Source: Wujia chipingensis (GTDB lineage Bacteria > Bacillota > Clostridia > Lachnospirales > Lachnospiraceae). Taken from it: a DNA stretch of 64,000 nt. Positions 48,647 to 58,806 of this stretch are shown here, in pieces; positions within the stretch are counted from its first letter, which is position 1; each line of letters opens with the position of its first letter. The notes under the pieces were generated by a model. The model was not told the origin of the DNA. It worked only from the letters and a program-made list of their open reading frames with translations, and searched no databases. The position numbers and the translations under genes were made by a program. The stretch covers positions 1,061,001-1,125,000 of the forward strand of contig NZ_CP060632.1 of assembly GCF_014337155.1 (NCBI RefSeq), read 5' to 3'.

Positions 48647-51600
48647 ATGAACTTTAAAGACAAGCTGGTAAGTAAATTATTGGATATCGGAAAGAAACAC
48701 CGGATATTAGTCTATCCGATGCTCGCTTTGGTTGCGGTTGTAACTGCAATCTCGCATGCCATCTGCTGGGGACGCGGAAATGGCAAGAAGATGGTCGCAT
48801 CAATTATGGTTGTGGCACTTCTGATCACGCAGTCGCTGTTCCTGACGTCATCCGCTGTAAATAATGGTGATGATGCAAATGCAGCACTCACGAACACTGC
48901 TACGGATGCAACCAGTGTGATGAACAGCGGGGATGGAGCGGATGATCCGATCCAGTTGCTTGATGCAGACGGAAATGCCGATGCCGCAGATGACGGAACG
49001 GCGGATGCAGAAACAGCAAATGTTACATACTATGCATATACAACCTCATCTCAGACAATTGCCGGTTTTTCAAAGGCTTGTGCAGTTGCAGACTCTACCA
49101 TTACTTTGATGAGCGATAATGCAGAAATTCTGCAGGGATTTGGTCTGGATGCAAAATATTTTACGACAGACAGAAATCTGTACAGCGATGCACAGTGTAC
49201 AACGCCGATCGCAGGCAACCAGATGACCACGACAGAAAATGGAACATATCAGGTATTTGTAAAGATTACAAGAACCGCATATACGCTTGCATTTTCTGAC
49301 TGTGGTGATCAGGGAGACGTCGCAAGTGTTACAATACCGACAAATGAGACAAATACCGGTAATGTCGAACAGGTGATGACATTTGCCGTACCGGGATCAG
49401 ACGATACCTATCATTTCTATAAGAGAGGATATAAGTATATCAGCCTTGGAGACAAGATGATCGGTCAGAGTATCGAGGTGAAATCTTCTGATGTCCGTAC
49501 GAACACGATTACGGTAAAGGCAGGCTGGGAGCCAATCAAGGACATGAAGCTGACATACCAGTTGTATGATCCATCGGTTGTAGGTGTGCTTGATCCGGTA
49601 GAGTCAGCCGATGCAGTTGTTGAGAGTGCAGCTTTTGCATATGGCGATACAGTCTCTATCATGACTTTGGATGAGAGTGCTTATATTCAGAATAAAGGAT
49701 ATTATTTCGCAGGCTGGAAGATCGAGGGCACGGATACGATTATTGATCCATCCCAGACAGCAACGATGGCTGCGACGATTGACAGTGGACTTGTAAAAGA
49801 AAATGGTGCACTGACAGATGCAACGAATGTTGCACCGGTTAAGCTGATCGGTCAGTGGAAATATAAGGAAATTGAGCTGTATGTCGACGGCAATAAGGTC
49901 GATGGCAGTGATGCGGCTGTGACAGGCATGTACGGTACAGCTATGAACCATGTCATTACAGCAAAGTACAAGAAAGATGGCGCAGAGAGTGAGTCCATCC
50001 AGTTTACAAATGGTATGCAGGCGGTTACAACCGGACTTGGTACTTATGGACTTTCTGTAAACGAATCGGCAAATTCTTATACGATAACAGGTACACCGAA
50101 CAATGTGACAACGGATGCACAGAGCTATACATTTACGGTGACAGATACGAATGACACAAGTAAGACAGCAACCTTTAATCTTGTGTTTGCTGTTGAAAAG
50201 CTTCCGGTTATCATTGGAGAAGTCAAGGATGCTTCCACAGGAGGAACTTTGACGAAGGTGTATGATAATTCGGATACTATCCAGGTGCAGACGACAGCGT
50301 CTGTCACAGCACAGGACGGCAGTGTACCGGATTGTATAACAAACGATGCGATTCAGGTAACGTTCGATGTAACCGCAAAGATGCTTGATACAGGAAGTGT
50401 GAAGGGCAAGGATGTCGGAACTGGAAAGACGATCCGTCTGACATCACCAAGATTATCTGGAAATAATGCAAACTGCTATGAATTGCTGAATGTAGAAGAG
50501 GGACACCTCGATGTGGCAAACGCAGCTACTGTAACGAAGCGTACCTTGAACGTGGAGGTTGCATATGATGTGGATTCTGTATTGTTTGGACAGGATAGTC
50601 CGGAATGTACACTGACGATTACGAATCCAGATAATATTGCACAGGGAAATAACAATGAAGAGCAGAATGCATATGCGGCAGATCCGAATACATTTATGAC
50701 AAGATATCTTGGACTGAATAACAAGGATGCATGGGAGACAAACCGCAAGATTTATAGCAGCCCGGCAAATGCGTATTACTATATCCGTCCAACCTTTGCA
50801 AGCAACGGAAACTATGAAGTAGTTGTTGCAAATCCACCGAAATTCTCGGTGACAAGAGAAAGCTCCGATGGATATTTCTCCATCAAGGAGACTGCGGTTG
50901 GTGGATATTATCCAAGTTATACGATCGTGGCAACGAACGGATATGATATGGTTCGAATCCTGAGTGATGGCGAGGTTGATATTTCCGACACGATGACACG
51001 TGCACAGGCAAAAGCGTTGTTCAAGAACCAGTCCGCAGGTATTACGGCAGATGGTACTTACACGAACATCCGGTTCCAGTTGTACAATTCGACAACCAAT
51101 GCAATCTCTACAATCTACACAGTGAAGGAGACGATCATTGTAGATACAAAGATTCCGGTTTATGTAAGCCATACAGTGGAACCGACCGGCTTTGTAAATC
51201 AGCTTGGGTTTGGTACATATTATCATTCGCAGAACAATGTCACAGGTATGACACTGACAGTTACATACCGTTCAGACGAAAGCCCTTGTGATTACCTGCA
51301 TTATTATTTCGCAGGTGAGGACGCAAGTACCGTTCCGACCACGACGATGCAGACAAAGATGGTATCGAAGGGAAATGGTCTGTATGAGGCAACACTTCTG
51401 GTAGGAAGCGGCTATGCCGGACAGCTGGTTGTATGGGCAACCGATACAAAGCAGAAGGAGTCTGCACATACAAAGCTGGTATGTTATACAACGAACACTG
51501 ATGCAAGTCTGACAGATAAATATTATGAGTGGATGGTTGAAGGAACCCCTCCAACTGCTGCGCTGAGCGTACAGGGAAATGGAGAGGCTGCGCTGACAGA

Positions 51601-54361
51601 TAAGTGGTACAATACATTGGATGCAGCAATCGCAGCAACGGATATCGACAGTGGACTGGATGAAGTGACATGGAGTGTTGAGACACCAAGTACAACTGTG
51701 ACAGCTACGACATCTGCGTATGGTGCCAATGCGACAAAGAATGCAAAGATTACAGATTATACCTTCCACCAGATCATTACAGGTGGTGCATCAAATAATT
51801 ACACACCGGGTGAGTATTATATCTCGGCAGTGGTAAAGGATAATGCAGGCAATACGGTAGATGTAGAGAAGCAGGGTCCATTCCTCTTCGATGGCATCAA
51901 ACCGGCAGTGACATTGTCTGATGATGGAGAAAGCCAGACGCAGTTCCAGTCCGATGTCACGATTACGATGGATGCGACAGAGGGTGAGCTGGAAAGTGGT
52001 ATTGACAGCATCGCACTGTACAAGGACAGCACAGGCAGTGAGCCGATCCAGACATGGTCTGCCGCTGGCGCGAAGAGCTGGACAGAAAGCTATGATGTAA
52101 CAGAGAGTGGAACCTATATCTTAGTTGTAACGGATATTGCAGGTAATCAGTCTACCGAGCAGGTAACCTACAGTCATATTTCTTCGGAGAGACCAGACAA
52201 GCCAAGCGTATCAATCGCGAAGGGCGATAATGGTGCGATTGGAAATGCAGGCTGGTTGATCGAGGATAAGCCGAAGGTAACAATCAAGTCAACAACGGAA
52301 ACAAGTGATAAGGTTCCGGTCAAGACATATTATAAAGTGATTTATACAGACGCAAGTGGAAAGCATGAATCACAGGATAGTTTTACCGGAGAGAGTTATA
52401 CATTTGCGCTGGACGGACAGGGTGATGTGACAGTGGAAGCGTGGGCAGTCAGCGAGGCGGGCTGTCAGAGTGATACTGCTTCTGAGGATGCAAAGGTTGA
52501 TATTGATGGACCGGCTGTGACGATCACAGATTCTGTGGTTGATGCAAATGGAGATGTAACAATCAACTTCCAGGCAATTGATTTGATCAGTGGTGTAGAT
52601 ACTGACCGGGTACTCGTAAATGGCAACGCTGTATCGGTAACAGATACAGATGGTGTGGCAAAGGGAAGCTTCAAGGCAGATGGCAGTGCAACTTACACGA
52701 TTGTTGCTTATGATAATGCAGGCAACAAGTCCGCAGAGGTAAGCTTTGAGCCGCTTGGACTGGAAGTAACACCGGTAACAGCAATCACAAATACAACAGC
52801 ACATATCGAGGCGCAGGTAATTCAGGGAACAAACCCATTGTCAAAGAGCCTGTGCTATATCGAGTATAAGAAAGCGACTGAGACAAGCTACGATACCGTA
52901 CTTGTCAATAAGACAGATACTGCAAGCGGAATTGAGATGATCTACAATTTCAGCAAGCTGACACCAGATACGGTATATAATTACCGTGTACATGCAGCGA
53001 CACTGAATTCTTCTGAGGAGCGTGTGATCGAAGGAAGCTTTAAGACGCTGTCTGGCAATTCGACGACTACGATCTACGGTACGGCAGCTTATAACGATTC
53101 ACTGCCAGATGATGTGAAGGATAAGCCAATCTACATTAACCTGTACCGTGGCAATACGATTGTCGGCGGTGAGGTTGTAACAAGCGCAGACAATACACGG
53201 TATATGTTCACCGGTGTATCCGATGGAACGTATCGTATCGTTGCAACAAACGGTACTCTGACGAAAGAGGCATCCGTGACAGTTGCCGATGGCATGATCA
53301 CCTATCCAGAGACCTATTCGACAACCGGAGGAATCAACTTTGTACTTTCCGGTCTGTCTACGGATGTGATTTTGGATGATGGCGATGTAGAGATTGCTGT
53401 GGATGGTCTGGATAAGATCTACAACAACAGCTACTACAAGGGAAATGTAACGGATGATGATCTTCGAATCGTTCAAAATGGTGGCCGGATCGATATTGCT
53501 TTGCATGCAAGCTACATCAAGGTAAGCGATGTGACATCCGAAGAGCAGGGAATCTTCGCAGATAAGCTTGGCAGCCGGACAGAAATTGTTCGTTATATAA
53601 GATTATACATCGTGAAAAATGTATATAATGAGTTTGGAAATTTAGAGTATTCACAGAATCTGACAAGACTGTATGAGCCCGTGACGATCTCCTTCCCATT
53701 GGAGGATCTGGCAGGTGAGAACATCAAGGTAGCATCGCTGCATGCAGAGGGAACGGATTATTTGTTCAAGAGCTGGACAGATGCAAGTGAGGTTACACTG
53801 ACGCATGATTATGTGATCATCAACACAGACCGTTTCTCGACCTACGCACTGTATCGTGTGACACAGCCGAAGACTTACACGGTTGTATGGAAGGACGGCG
53901 ATGGAAATATCCTGAAGACAGAGACTGTAGAAGAGGGTGCTTCTGCAACACCACCAGAGGGAACACCGACGAAGACACCAACCAAGGATTACACATACAC
54001 CTTTGAAGGCTGGGATCAGGATTATACAAATGTCACAAAGGATATGGTCATTCTCGCATGGTTCTATTCGACAAAGCGTGATGATACAACGGAAGATCCT
54101 GGCACAACGGAAAATCCAGGTACGACAGAGCAACCGGGTACAACGGAGGGACCAAAGGCACCGAATGCAAATGTGACACCGGGTGGTAACGGAGCAAACG
54201 GTGGACAGAACACGTCAAAGAACCCAGTGAAGTATACATATATGGGAGCGACTGGTTCTCCGCAGACGGGTGATGCAACACCAATTGTATTGCTTGTATG
54301 TGCAATCGTATTTGCAGGTGCAGGAATCGTAGTTACGATCAAAAAGAGAAAAAGTTTCTAA
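48647..54361 (+). CDS. Very large sortase-anchored surface protein with Ig-like repeats
   Basis: This 1904-residue exported protein has an unusual N-terminus with two hydrophobic stretches (ILVYPMLALVAVVTAISHAI, then MVASIMVVALLITQSLFLTS), of which the second probably acts as signal peptide. A long Thr/Asp/Ala-rich stalk with Ig-like, bacterial-surface domains follows, including several DNAGN.V/KS and DIAGNQ motifs (DSGLDEVTW; VVKDNAGNTVDVEKQGPFLF). Near residues 1742-1808 there is an InlB-type repeat (WKDGDGNILKTETVEEGA). It ends in a Thr/Pro-rich stretch, the sortase motif SPQTG (1871-1875), a membrane helix and KKRKSF. The sortase is not in the window. Adhesion to host or neighbouring cells is inferred. 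Confidence 0.85.
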   Translation: MNFKDKLVSKLLDIGKKHRILVYPMLALVAVVTAISHAICWGRGNGKKMVASIMVVALLITQSLFLTSSAVNNGDDANAALTNTATDATSVMNSGDGADDPIQLLDADGNADAADDGTADAETANVTYYAYTTSSQTIAGFSKACAVADSTITLMSDNAEILQGFGLDAKYFTTDRNLYSDAQCTTPIAGNQMTTTENGTYQVFVKITRTAYTLAFSDCGDQGDVASVTIPTNETNTGNVEQVMTFAVPGSDDTYHFYKRGYKYISLGDKMIGQSIEVKSSDVRTNTITVKAGWEPIKDMKLTYQLYDPSVVGVLDPVESADAVVESAAFAYGDTVSIMTLDESAYIQNKGYYFAGWKIEGTDTIIDPSQTATMAATIDSGLVKENGALTDATNVAPVKLIGQWKYKEIELYVDGNKVDGSDAAVTGMYGTAMNHVITAKYKKDGAESESIQFTNGMQAVTTGLGTYGLSVNESANSYTITGTPNNVTTDAQSYTFTVTDTNDTSKTATFNLVFAVEKLPVIIGEVKDASTGGTLTKVYDNSDTIQVQTTASVTAQDGSVPDCITNDAIQVTFDVTAKMLDTGSVKGKDVGTGKTIRLTSPRLSGNNANCYELLNVEEGHLDVANAATVTKRTLNVEVAYDVDSVLFGQDSPECTLTITNPDNIAQGNNNEEQNAYAADPNTFMTRYLGLNNKDAWETNRKIYSSPANAYYYIRPTFASNGNYEVVVANPPKFSVTRESSDGYFSIKETAVGGYYPSYTIVATNGYDMVRILSDGEVDISDTMTRAQAKALFKNQSAGITADGTYTNIRFQLYNSTTNAISTIYTVKETIIVDTKIPVYVSHTVEPTGFVNQLGFGTYYHSQNNVTGMTLTVTYRSDESPCDYLHYYFAGEDASTVPTTTMQTKMVSKGNGLYEATLLVGSGYAGQLVVWATDTKQKESAHTKLVCYTTNTDASLTDKYYEWMVEGTPPTAALSVQGNGEAALTDKWYNTLDAAIAATDIDSGLDEVTWSVETPSTTVTATTSAYGANATKNAKITDYTFHQIITGGASNNYTPGEYYISAVVKDNAGNTVDVEKQGPFLFDGIKPAVTLSDDGESQTQFQSDVTITMDATEGELESGIDSIALYKDSTGSEPIQTWSAAGAKSWTESYDVTESGTYILVVTDIAGNQSTEQVTYSHISSERPDKPSVSIAKGDNGAIGNAGWLIEDKPKVTIKSTTETSDKVPVKTYYKVIYTDASGKHESQDSFTGESYTFALDGQGDVTVEAWAVSEAGCQSDTASEDAKVDIDGPAVTITDSVVDANGDVTINFQAIDLISGVDTDRVLVNGNAVSVTDTDGVAKGSFKADGSATYTIVAYDNAGNKSAEVSFEPLGLEVTPVTAITNTTAHIEAQVIQGTNPLSKSLCYIEYKKATETSYDTVLVNKTDTASGIEMIYNFSKLTPDTVYNYRVHAATLNSSEERVIEGSFKTLSGNSTTTIYGTAAYNDSLPDDVKDKPIYINLYRGNTIVGGEVVTSADNTRYMFTGVSDGTYRIVATNGTLTKEASVTVADGMITYPETYSTTGGINFVLSGLSTDVILDDGDVEIAVDGLDKIYNNSYYKGNVTDDDLRIVQNGGRIDIALHASYIKVSDVTSEEQGIFADKLGSRTEIVRYIRLYIVKNVYNEFGNLEYSQNLTRLYEPVTISFPLEDLAGENIKVASLHAEGTDYLFKSWTDASEVTLTHDYVIINTDRFSTYALYRVTQPKTYTVVWKDGDGNILKTETVEEGASATPPEGTPTKTPTKDYTYTFEGWDQDYTNVTKDMVILAWFYSTKRDDTTEDPGTTENPGTTEQPGTTEGPKAPNANVTPGGNGANGGQNTSKNPVKYTYMGATGSPQTGDATPIVLLVCAIVFAGAGIVVTIKKRKSF

Positions 54362-54448
54362 AAATTAACAGTTATAGTTCTTCGCATACCGAACATAATA
54401 AGAGTAAGACAAACATGTCTTAATTTAAAAGTATGGAGGTAGATAATT

Positions 54449-54652
54449 ATGAAGAACTCAAACAACACAACAAGCGTACCAGAGGCTAAGGAAGCTATGA
54501 ACAAGTTCAAGATGGAAGTAGCAAACGAGCTCGGTGTAAACCTGAAGCAGGGTTACAACGGAGATCTTACTTCCCGTGAGAGCGGTTCAATCGGTGGCGA
54601 GATGGTCAGACAGATGATCAAGAAGCAGGAGCAGCAGATGTCTGGTAAGTAA
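54449..54652 (+). CDS. Alpha/beta-type small acid-soluble spore protein
   Basis: This 67-residue protein has the SASP pattern: EAMNKFKMEVANELGVNLKQ, then GYNGDLTSRESGSIGGEMVR and a Lys/Gln-rich end. It coats DNA in the spore core and protects it from UV. The Glu-Leu bond in VANELGV is where germination protease cleaves the family. The gene is monocistronic between a surface protein and a strong terminator. Its presence says the organism belongs to a spore-forming lineage. Confidence 0.92.
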   Translation: MKNSNNTTSVPEAKEAMNKFKMEVANELGVNLKQGYNGDLTSRESGSIGGEMVRQMIKKQEQQMSGK

Positions 54653-54696
54653 TCAATCTGACCAGATGGATATGCGCTAAGTAAGACCATGTAAGG

Positions 54697-54765
54697 GAGT
54701 TTGTTTCTATATCGGTGATAATGGGAAACATTATTGCATAAGATATAGAAACAAGCTCTTTTTTT
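54697..54765 (+). terminator. Terminator of the spore protein gene
   Basis: The 17-bp arms (gagtttgtttctatatc / gatatagaaacaagctc, one G-U pair) are followed by a run of seven T residues. Confidence 0.88.
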
Positions 54766-54776
54766 GAGCAAATATA

Positions 54777-54805
54777 TAGACTTGCGAAAAATCTTATGAT
54801 ATAAT
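54777..54805 (+). promoter_or_regulatory. Promoter of tig-clpX-engB
   Basis: A weak -35 TAGACT (54777-54782), a 17-nt spacer and a perfect -10 TATAAT (54800-54805) lie 59 bp before tig. Confidence 0.55.
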
Positions 54806-54864
54806 GCAGAGAATAGTGCTTACAATGGATAGTAGGCGTTGCAAGTTAAGGAGGAAAAAAACAA

Positions 54865-56151
54865 ATGAGTTTAGCAGTAGAAAAATTAGACGGAAGCATG
54901 GCAAAATTAACAATTACAGTACCAGCTGAGGAGTTTACAAAGGCAATCACTTCTGCATACAACAAGCAGAAGAGTAAATTCTCTGTACCTGGATTCCGTA
55001 AGGGAAAAGTACCACAGGCATTCATCGAGAAAATGTACGGTGCTGCTATCTTTTATGAAGATGCTGCAAATCAGCTTATAAATGAGTATTATCCAAAGGA
55101 ACTCGAGAACTGTGAGGAAGAGATCACTTCAAACCCAGAGATCGATGTAACACAGATCGAGAAGGGTAAGGATTTCATCTTTACAGCAACTGTAGCTGTA
55201 AAGCCAGAAATCAAGATTGGTGATTACAAGGGTGTTGAGATCGAGAAGATCGATACAACAGTAACAGACGAAGACGTTATGGCAGAGATCCTGAAGGATC
55301 AGAAGGAAAACGGAAGAAAGATCGATGTAACAGACAGAGCTGCACAGATGGATGATGAAGTTACAATCAATTTCGAAGGCTTTGTAGATGATGTTGCATT
55401 CGAAGGTGGAAAGGGCGAGAACTACAAGCTTACACTTGGTTCACACTCCTTCATTGATACATTTGAGGATCAGATCGTTGGCAAGAATATTGGCGATAAG
55501 TTCGATGTAAACGTAACATTCCCAGAAGAGTATCATGTAGAAGATCTGAAGGGTAAGCCAGCTGTATTTAAGGTAGAGCTTCTTGCAATTTCTACTCTGG
55601 AGCTTCCAGAGCTTGATGACGAGTTCGCAAGTGATGTTTCTTCTTTTGAGACATTTGCTGAGTACAAGGAAGACAAGAAGAAGACATTGGAAGTAAAGAA
55701 GGAAGAGCAGGCAAAGCGCGAGAAGCAGTCTAAGGTAGTTGAGAAGATCGCTGAGGCAGCTGAGGTTGAGATTCCAGAGGCAATGATTAAGTACAACCAG
55801 GAAAGAATCATGAATGAGATGTCTCAGAGAATGATGTATCAGGGACTTCAGATGGAGCAGTATCTCCAGCTCATGGGAACAACAAAGGAAGAGTTCTTAG
55901 AGCGTGTAAAGCCAGATGCAATCGCAAGAATCAAGACAAGCCTTGTTCTTGAAGCAGTTGCAGCTGCTGAGAATATCGTTGCAAGTGATGACGATGTAGA
56001 TGCTGAGATCCAGGATATGGCTACACAGTACCAGATGAAGCCAGAGGAACTGAAAGATATGATCGGTGCACCAGAGCTGGAGAATATCAAGAAGGATATC
56101 GCTTCCAGAAAGGCACTCGAATTCCTTGGCGAGAATTGTAAGGAAGTTTAA
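54865..56151 (+). CDS. tig: Trigger factor (ribosome-associated chaperone, peptidyl-prolyl isomerase)
   Basis: This 428-residue chaperone binds the ribosome exit tunnel and folds nascent chains. The ribosome-binding signature is FSVPGFRKGKVPQAFIEKMY (around residue 40), the PPIase part lies around residues 160-240 (NYKLTLGSHSFIDTFEDQIV), and a helical C-terminal domain follows. The start follows aaggaggaaaaaaac. It is followed by clpX after 35 bp; in many Firmicutes clpP comes between. Confidence 0.96.
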   Translation: MSLAVEKLDGSMAKLTITVPAEEFTKAITSAYNKQKSKFSVPGFRKGKVPQAFIEKMYGAAIFYEDAANQLINEYYPKELENCEEEITSNPEIDVTQIEKGKDFIFTATVAVKPEIKIGDYKGVEIEKIDTTVTDEDVMAEILKDQKENGRKIDVTDRAAQMDDEVTINFEGFVDDVAFEGGKGENYKLTLGSHSFIDTFEDQIVGKNIGDKFDVNVTFPEEYHVEDLKGKPAVFKVELLAISTLELPELDDEFASDVSSFETFAEYKEDKKKTLEVKKEEQAKREKQSKVVEKIAEAAEVEIPEAMIKYNQERIMNEMSQRMMYQGLQMEQYLQLMGTTKEEFLERVKPDAIARIKTSLVLEAVAAAENIVASDDDVDAEIQDMATQYQMKPEELKDMIGAPELENIKKDIASRKALEFLGENCKEV

Positions 56152-56186
56152 TCAAAAAGCTTCACATGAGTTAGGAGATAATTAGA

Positions 56187-57479
56187 ATGGCAAATCGTTC
56201 AGACGATAAGAAAAAAGTGAGATGTTCGTTCTGTAACAAATCACAGGAACAGGTGCGCAAGCTGATTGCAGGACCGAATGTATATATCTGTGATGAGTGT
56301 ATTGAGATTTGTTCTGAGATTATACAGGATGAATTTGATAATGAGCCTTCCGATTCAGAAATCAATCTCTTGAAACCGAAGGAAATCAAAGAATTTCTGG
56401 ATGATTACGTGATTGGACAGGAGCAGGCAAAGAAGGTGCTTTCGGTTGCCGTATACAACCATTATAAGCGTATTTTGGCAGAGAAGGATTTTGATGTCGA
56501 GCTTCAGAAGAGTAATATCATCATGATCGGACCTACGGGCTCCGGTAAGACATATCTGGCACAGACACTGGCAAAGCTTTTAAATGTTCCGTTTGCAATC
56601 GCAGATGCAACTGCTTTGACTGAGGCTGGTTATGTCGGAGAAGATGTAGAGAATATCTTATTGAAGCTGATTCAGGCAGCCGATTATGATATCGAGCGTG
56701 CACAGCATGGTATTATCTATATTGATGAGATCGATAAGATTACAAAGAAGTCTGAGAATGTATCTATCACACGAGACGTATCGGGTGAAGGTGTACAGCA
56801 GGCACTTTTGAAGATCATCGAGGGCACGGTTGCTTCCGTTCCACCACAGGGTGGAAGAAAGCATCCACAGCAGGAGTTTATTCAGATTGATACGACGAAT
56901 ATTCTCTTTATCTGTGGTGGTGCATTCGAAGGTATGGAGAAGATTATTGACAACCGTATCGGTAAGAAATCCATCGGTTTCAATGCAGAGATCGCAGACC
57001 GTTCTTCCGACAAGAAGGTTGGCGAGATTTTAAAGCAGGTATTGCCAGAGGATTTTGTAAAGTATGGTCTGATTCCAGAGTTTATCGGACGTGTGCCAGT
57101 CAGTGTTACGTTGGATCTTCTGGATGAGGATGCGTTGGTACAGATTTTGTCAGAGCCAAAGAACTCCATCTGCAAGCAGTATAAGAAGCTGTTTGAATTA
57201 GACGGTGTCGAATTGATTTTTGATGAAGATGCACTTCGTGAGATTGCGAAGGAAGCTATGACAAGAAAGACCGGTGCGAGAGGACTGCGTGCGATCATTG
57301 AGAAGACGATCATGGAACAGATGTATGAGATTCCTTCTGATGATACCGTTGTCAGCTGCCGTATTACAAAGGATATGGTGGATGGCGTTGCAGGTCCGAT
57401 CATTGAGCGCTCAGACGAACCAAGAACGAAGAAAAACGCTTCCCGTAAGCGTATAAAGCAAGAGGATTCAATCGCGTAA
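56187..57479 (+). CDS. clpX: ATP-dependent Clp protease ATPase subunit ClpX
   Basis: This 430-residue AAA+ unfoldase has an N-terminal zinc domain ([19 protein letters not shown] and [10 protein letters not shown]), Walker A ([17 protein letters not shown]) and Walker B ([14 protein letters not shown]). An IGF loop in [10 protein letters not shown] shows that it can dock on ClpP. No clpP gene is in the window, so the peptidase must be encoded elsewhere. The tail [13 protein letters not shown] is basic. The last base of its stop codon is the first base of engB. Confidence 0.96.
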   Translation: MANRSDDKKKVRCSFCNKSQEQVRKLIAGPNVYICDECIEICSEIIQDEFDNEPSDSEINLLKPKEIKEFLDDYVIGQEQAKKVLSVAVYNHYKRILAEKDFDVELQKSNIIMIGPTGSGKTYLAQTLAKLLNVPFAIADATALTEAGYVGEDVENILLKLIQAADYDIERAQHGIIYIDEIDKITKKSENVSITRDVSGEGVQQALLKIIEGTVASVPPQGGRKHPQQEFIQIDTTNILFICGGAFEGMEKIIDNRIGKKSIGFNAEIADRSSDKKVGEILKQVLPEDFVKYGLIPEFIGRVPVSVTLDLLDEDALVQILSEPKNSICKQYKKLFELDGVELIFDEDALREIAKEAMTRKTGARGLRAIIEKTIMEQMYEIPSDDTVVSCRITKDMVDGVAGPIIERSDEPRTKKNASRKRIKQEDSIA

Positions 57480-58078
57480 TGGTTATCAAATCAGCAGAAT
57501 TAGAAACAGTATGCGGCATTACGAGTAAATTGCCGGAAAATACATTCCCGGAGATTGCTTTTGCGGGCAAATCAAATGTTGGAAAGTCTTCGCTGATCAA
57601 CGGTTTATTGAACCGGAAATCGCTGGCGAGGACTTCGGCATCGCCCGGAAAGACACAGACGATCAACTTCTACAATATCAACAAGAATCTGTATTTTGTT
57701 GATCTGCCCGGTTATGGCTATGCGAAAGTATCGCAGGAAATCCGTAACAAATGGGGCAAGATGATTGAACGGTATCTGCATGCGTCGACACAGTTAAAGG
57801 CAGTATTGCTTTTGGTTGATATCCGGCATGCACCGGGAGAAAATGATGTAACGATGTATAACTGGATCGTGGCAAATGGATATGAGCCGGTTATCATTGC
57901 GACGAAGCTGGACAAGATCAAGCGGAGTCAGAAAGACAAGAACATAAAAGTGATTCGAGAGACACTGGGATGTGGAAAAGAGACAAAAATAATTCCCTTC
58001 TCCGCTGTATCAAAACAGGGGAAAGAGGAGATTTGGAACTTGATTGAGGATTCTATTCAGACATCCACAGTTGATTGA
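57479..58078 (+). CDS. engB: Ribosome biogenesis GTPase EngB (YsxC/YihA)
   Basis: This 199-residue GTPase is needed for 50S ribosome assembly. G1 loop FAGKSNVGKSSLINGLL, G3 loop DLPGYGYAKVSQEIR, G4 TKLDK and G5 SAVSK are complete. It overlaps clpX by one base, so translation is coupled. Its 3' end overlaps the convergent DUF4364 gene by 26 bp. In most relatives lon lies between clpX and engB, but not here. Confidence 0.95.
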   Translation: MVIKSAELETVCGITSKLPENTFPEIAFAGKSNVGKSSLINGLLNRKSLARTSASPGKTQTINFYNINKNLYFVDLPGYGYAKVSQEIRNKWGKMIERYLHASTQLKAVLLLVDIRHAPGENDVTMYNWIVANGYEPVIIATKLDKIKRSQKDKNIKVIRETLGCGKETKIIPFSAVSKQGKEEIWNLIEDSIQTSTVD

Positions 58079-58571
58079 CAAGATATTCATAAATGCCGGA
58101 ACTTTTGCTGCGCCAGTTGTTGCAAATGGTTTCGGCTTGTGATTTTGTTGGGACATCGAATTTCAGATCGATCAAGGTTTCCTTTCGATCTTTGATGATG
58201 CACTGTACGGTGTACCAGTTCGAATCGTTGTAAAAGTAGTCCGCATAGATTTCGGACTCTTTTTTTACGTTGATACGCTCTGCCTTGAGATATTCTAAGA
58301 TATCTTCCTTGATGGCGTAAGGCAGACGGTTCTCAAAATAGGAGAGTGCCTCCTCGCCGGAGCTTGTGATCTTATAATGAATCGTGTCGCGGATTGTGTC
58401 CGTGGAGATGAACTCATCGTTGATCAGCTCGCTTAAGGACTCGTGCAGATTGAACACACTCGTGTAATCTTTTCCAACAATAAAGCCCGAGATCAGAGAG
58501 TTCGTCATCGTATAATCGGTCCGATCCAGCATATATAAAATCATCAGTTTGTATAGTAATAACCCTTCCAT
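58053..58571 (-). CDS. DUF4364 family protein
   Basis: This 172-residue protein of the DUF4364 group (MLDRTDYTMTNSLISGFIVG; LSELINDEFISTDTIRDTIH; YKITSSGEEALSYFENRLPY) has a winged-helix look and is probably DNA-binding, but its target is unknown. The start follows ataggaggaacgtatc on the minus strand. It is convergent with engB and divergent from rho. Confidence 0.8.
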   Translation of the reverse strand: MEGLLLYKLMILYMLDRTDYTMTNSLISGFIVGKDYTSVFNLHESLSELINDEFISTDTIRDTIHYKITSSGEEALSYFENRLPYAIKEDILEYLKAERINVKKESEIYADYFYNDSNWYTVQCIIKDRKETLIDLKFDVPTKSQAETICNNWRSKSSGIYEYLVNQLWMSE

Positions 58572-58649
58572 GATACGTTCCTCCTATTGTGTCCTTTTTA
58601 CTTTACGCTACCAGAAAGCAAAAATCAAGAAAAAAAGCAAAATTAAAGG

Positions 58650-58678
58650 TTTACGAGTTTCATTAAGTGTGCTAAGAT
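58650..58678 (+). promoter_or_regulatory. Possible promoter of rho
   Basis: -35 TTTACG (58650-58655), a 17-nt spacer and -10 TAAGAT (58673-58678), leaving a leader of about 125 nt before rho with a small cact/agtg hairpin. Confidence 0.35.
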
Positions 58679-58806
58679 AAATATAATCTTTCTAAAGGTA
58701 TAAAGTATCACTTCATTATTCAGTGAGATGCCCCAGAATTAGAGAATACAAATAGTTAAGTACAAAATGCAACATAAAAGTAGGTTATTTGAAAAAGGAG
58801 ACACGC

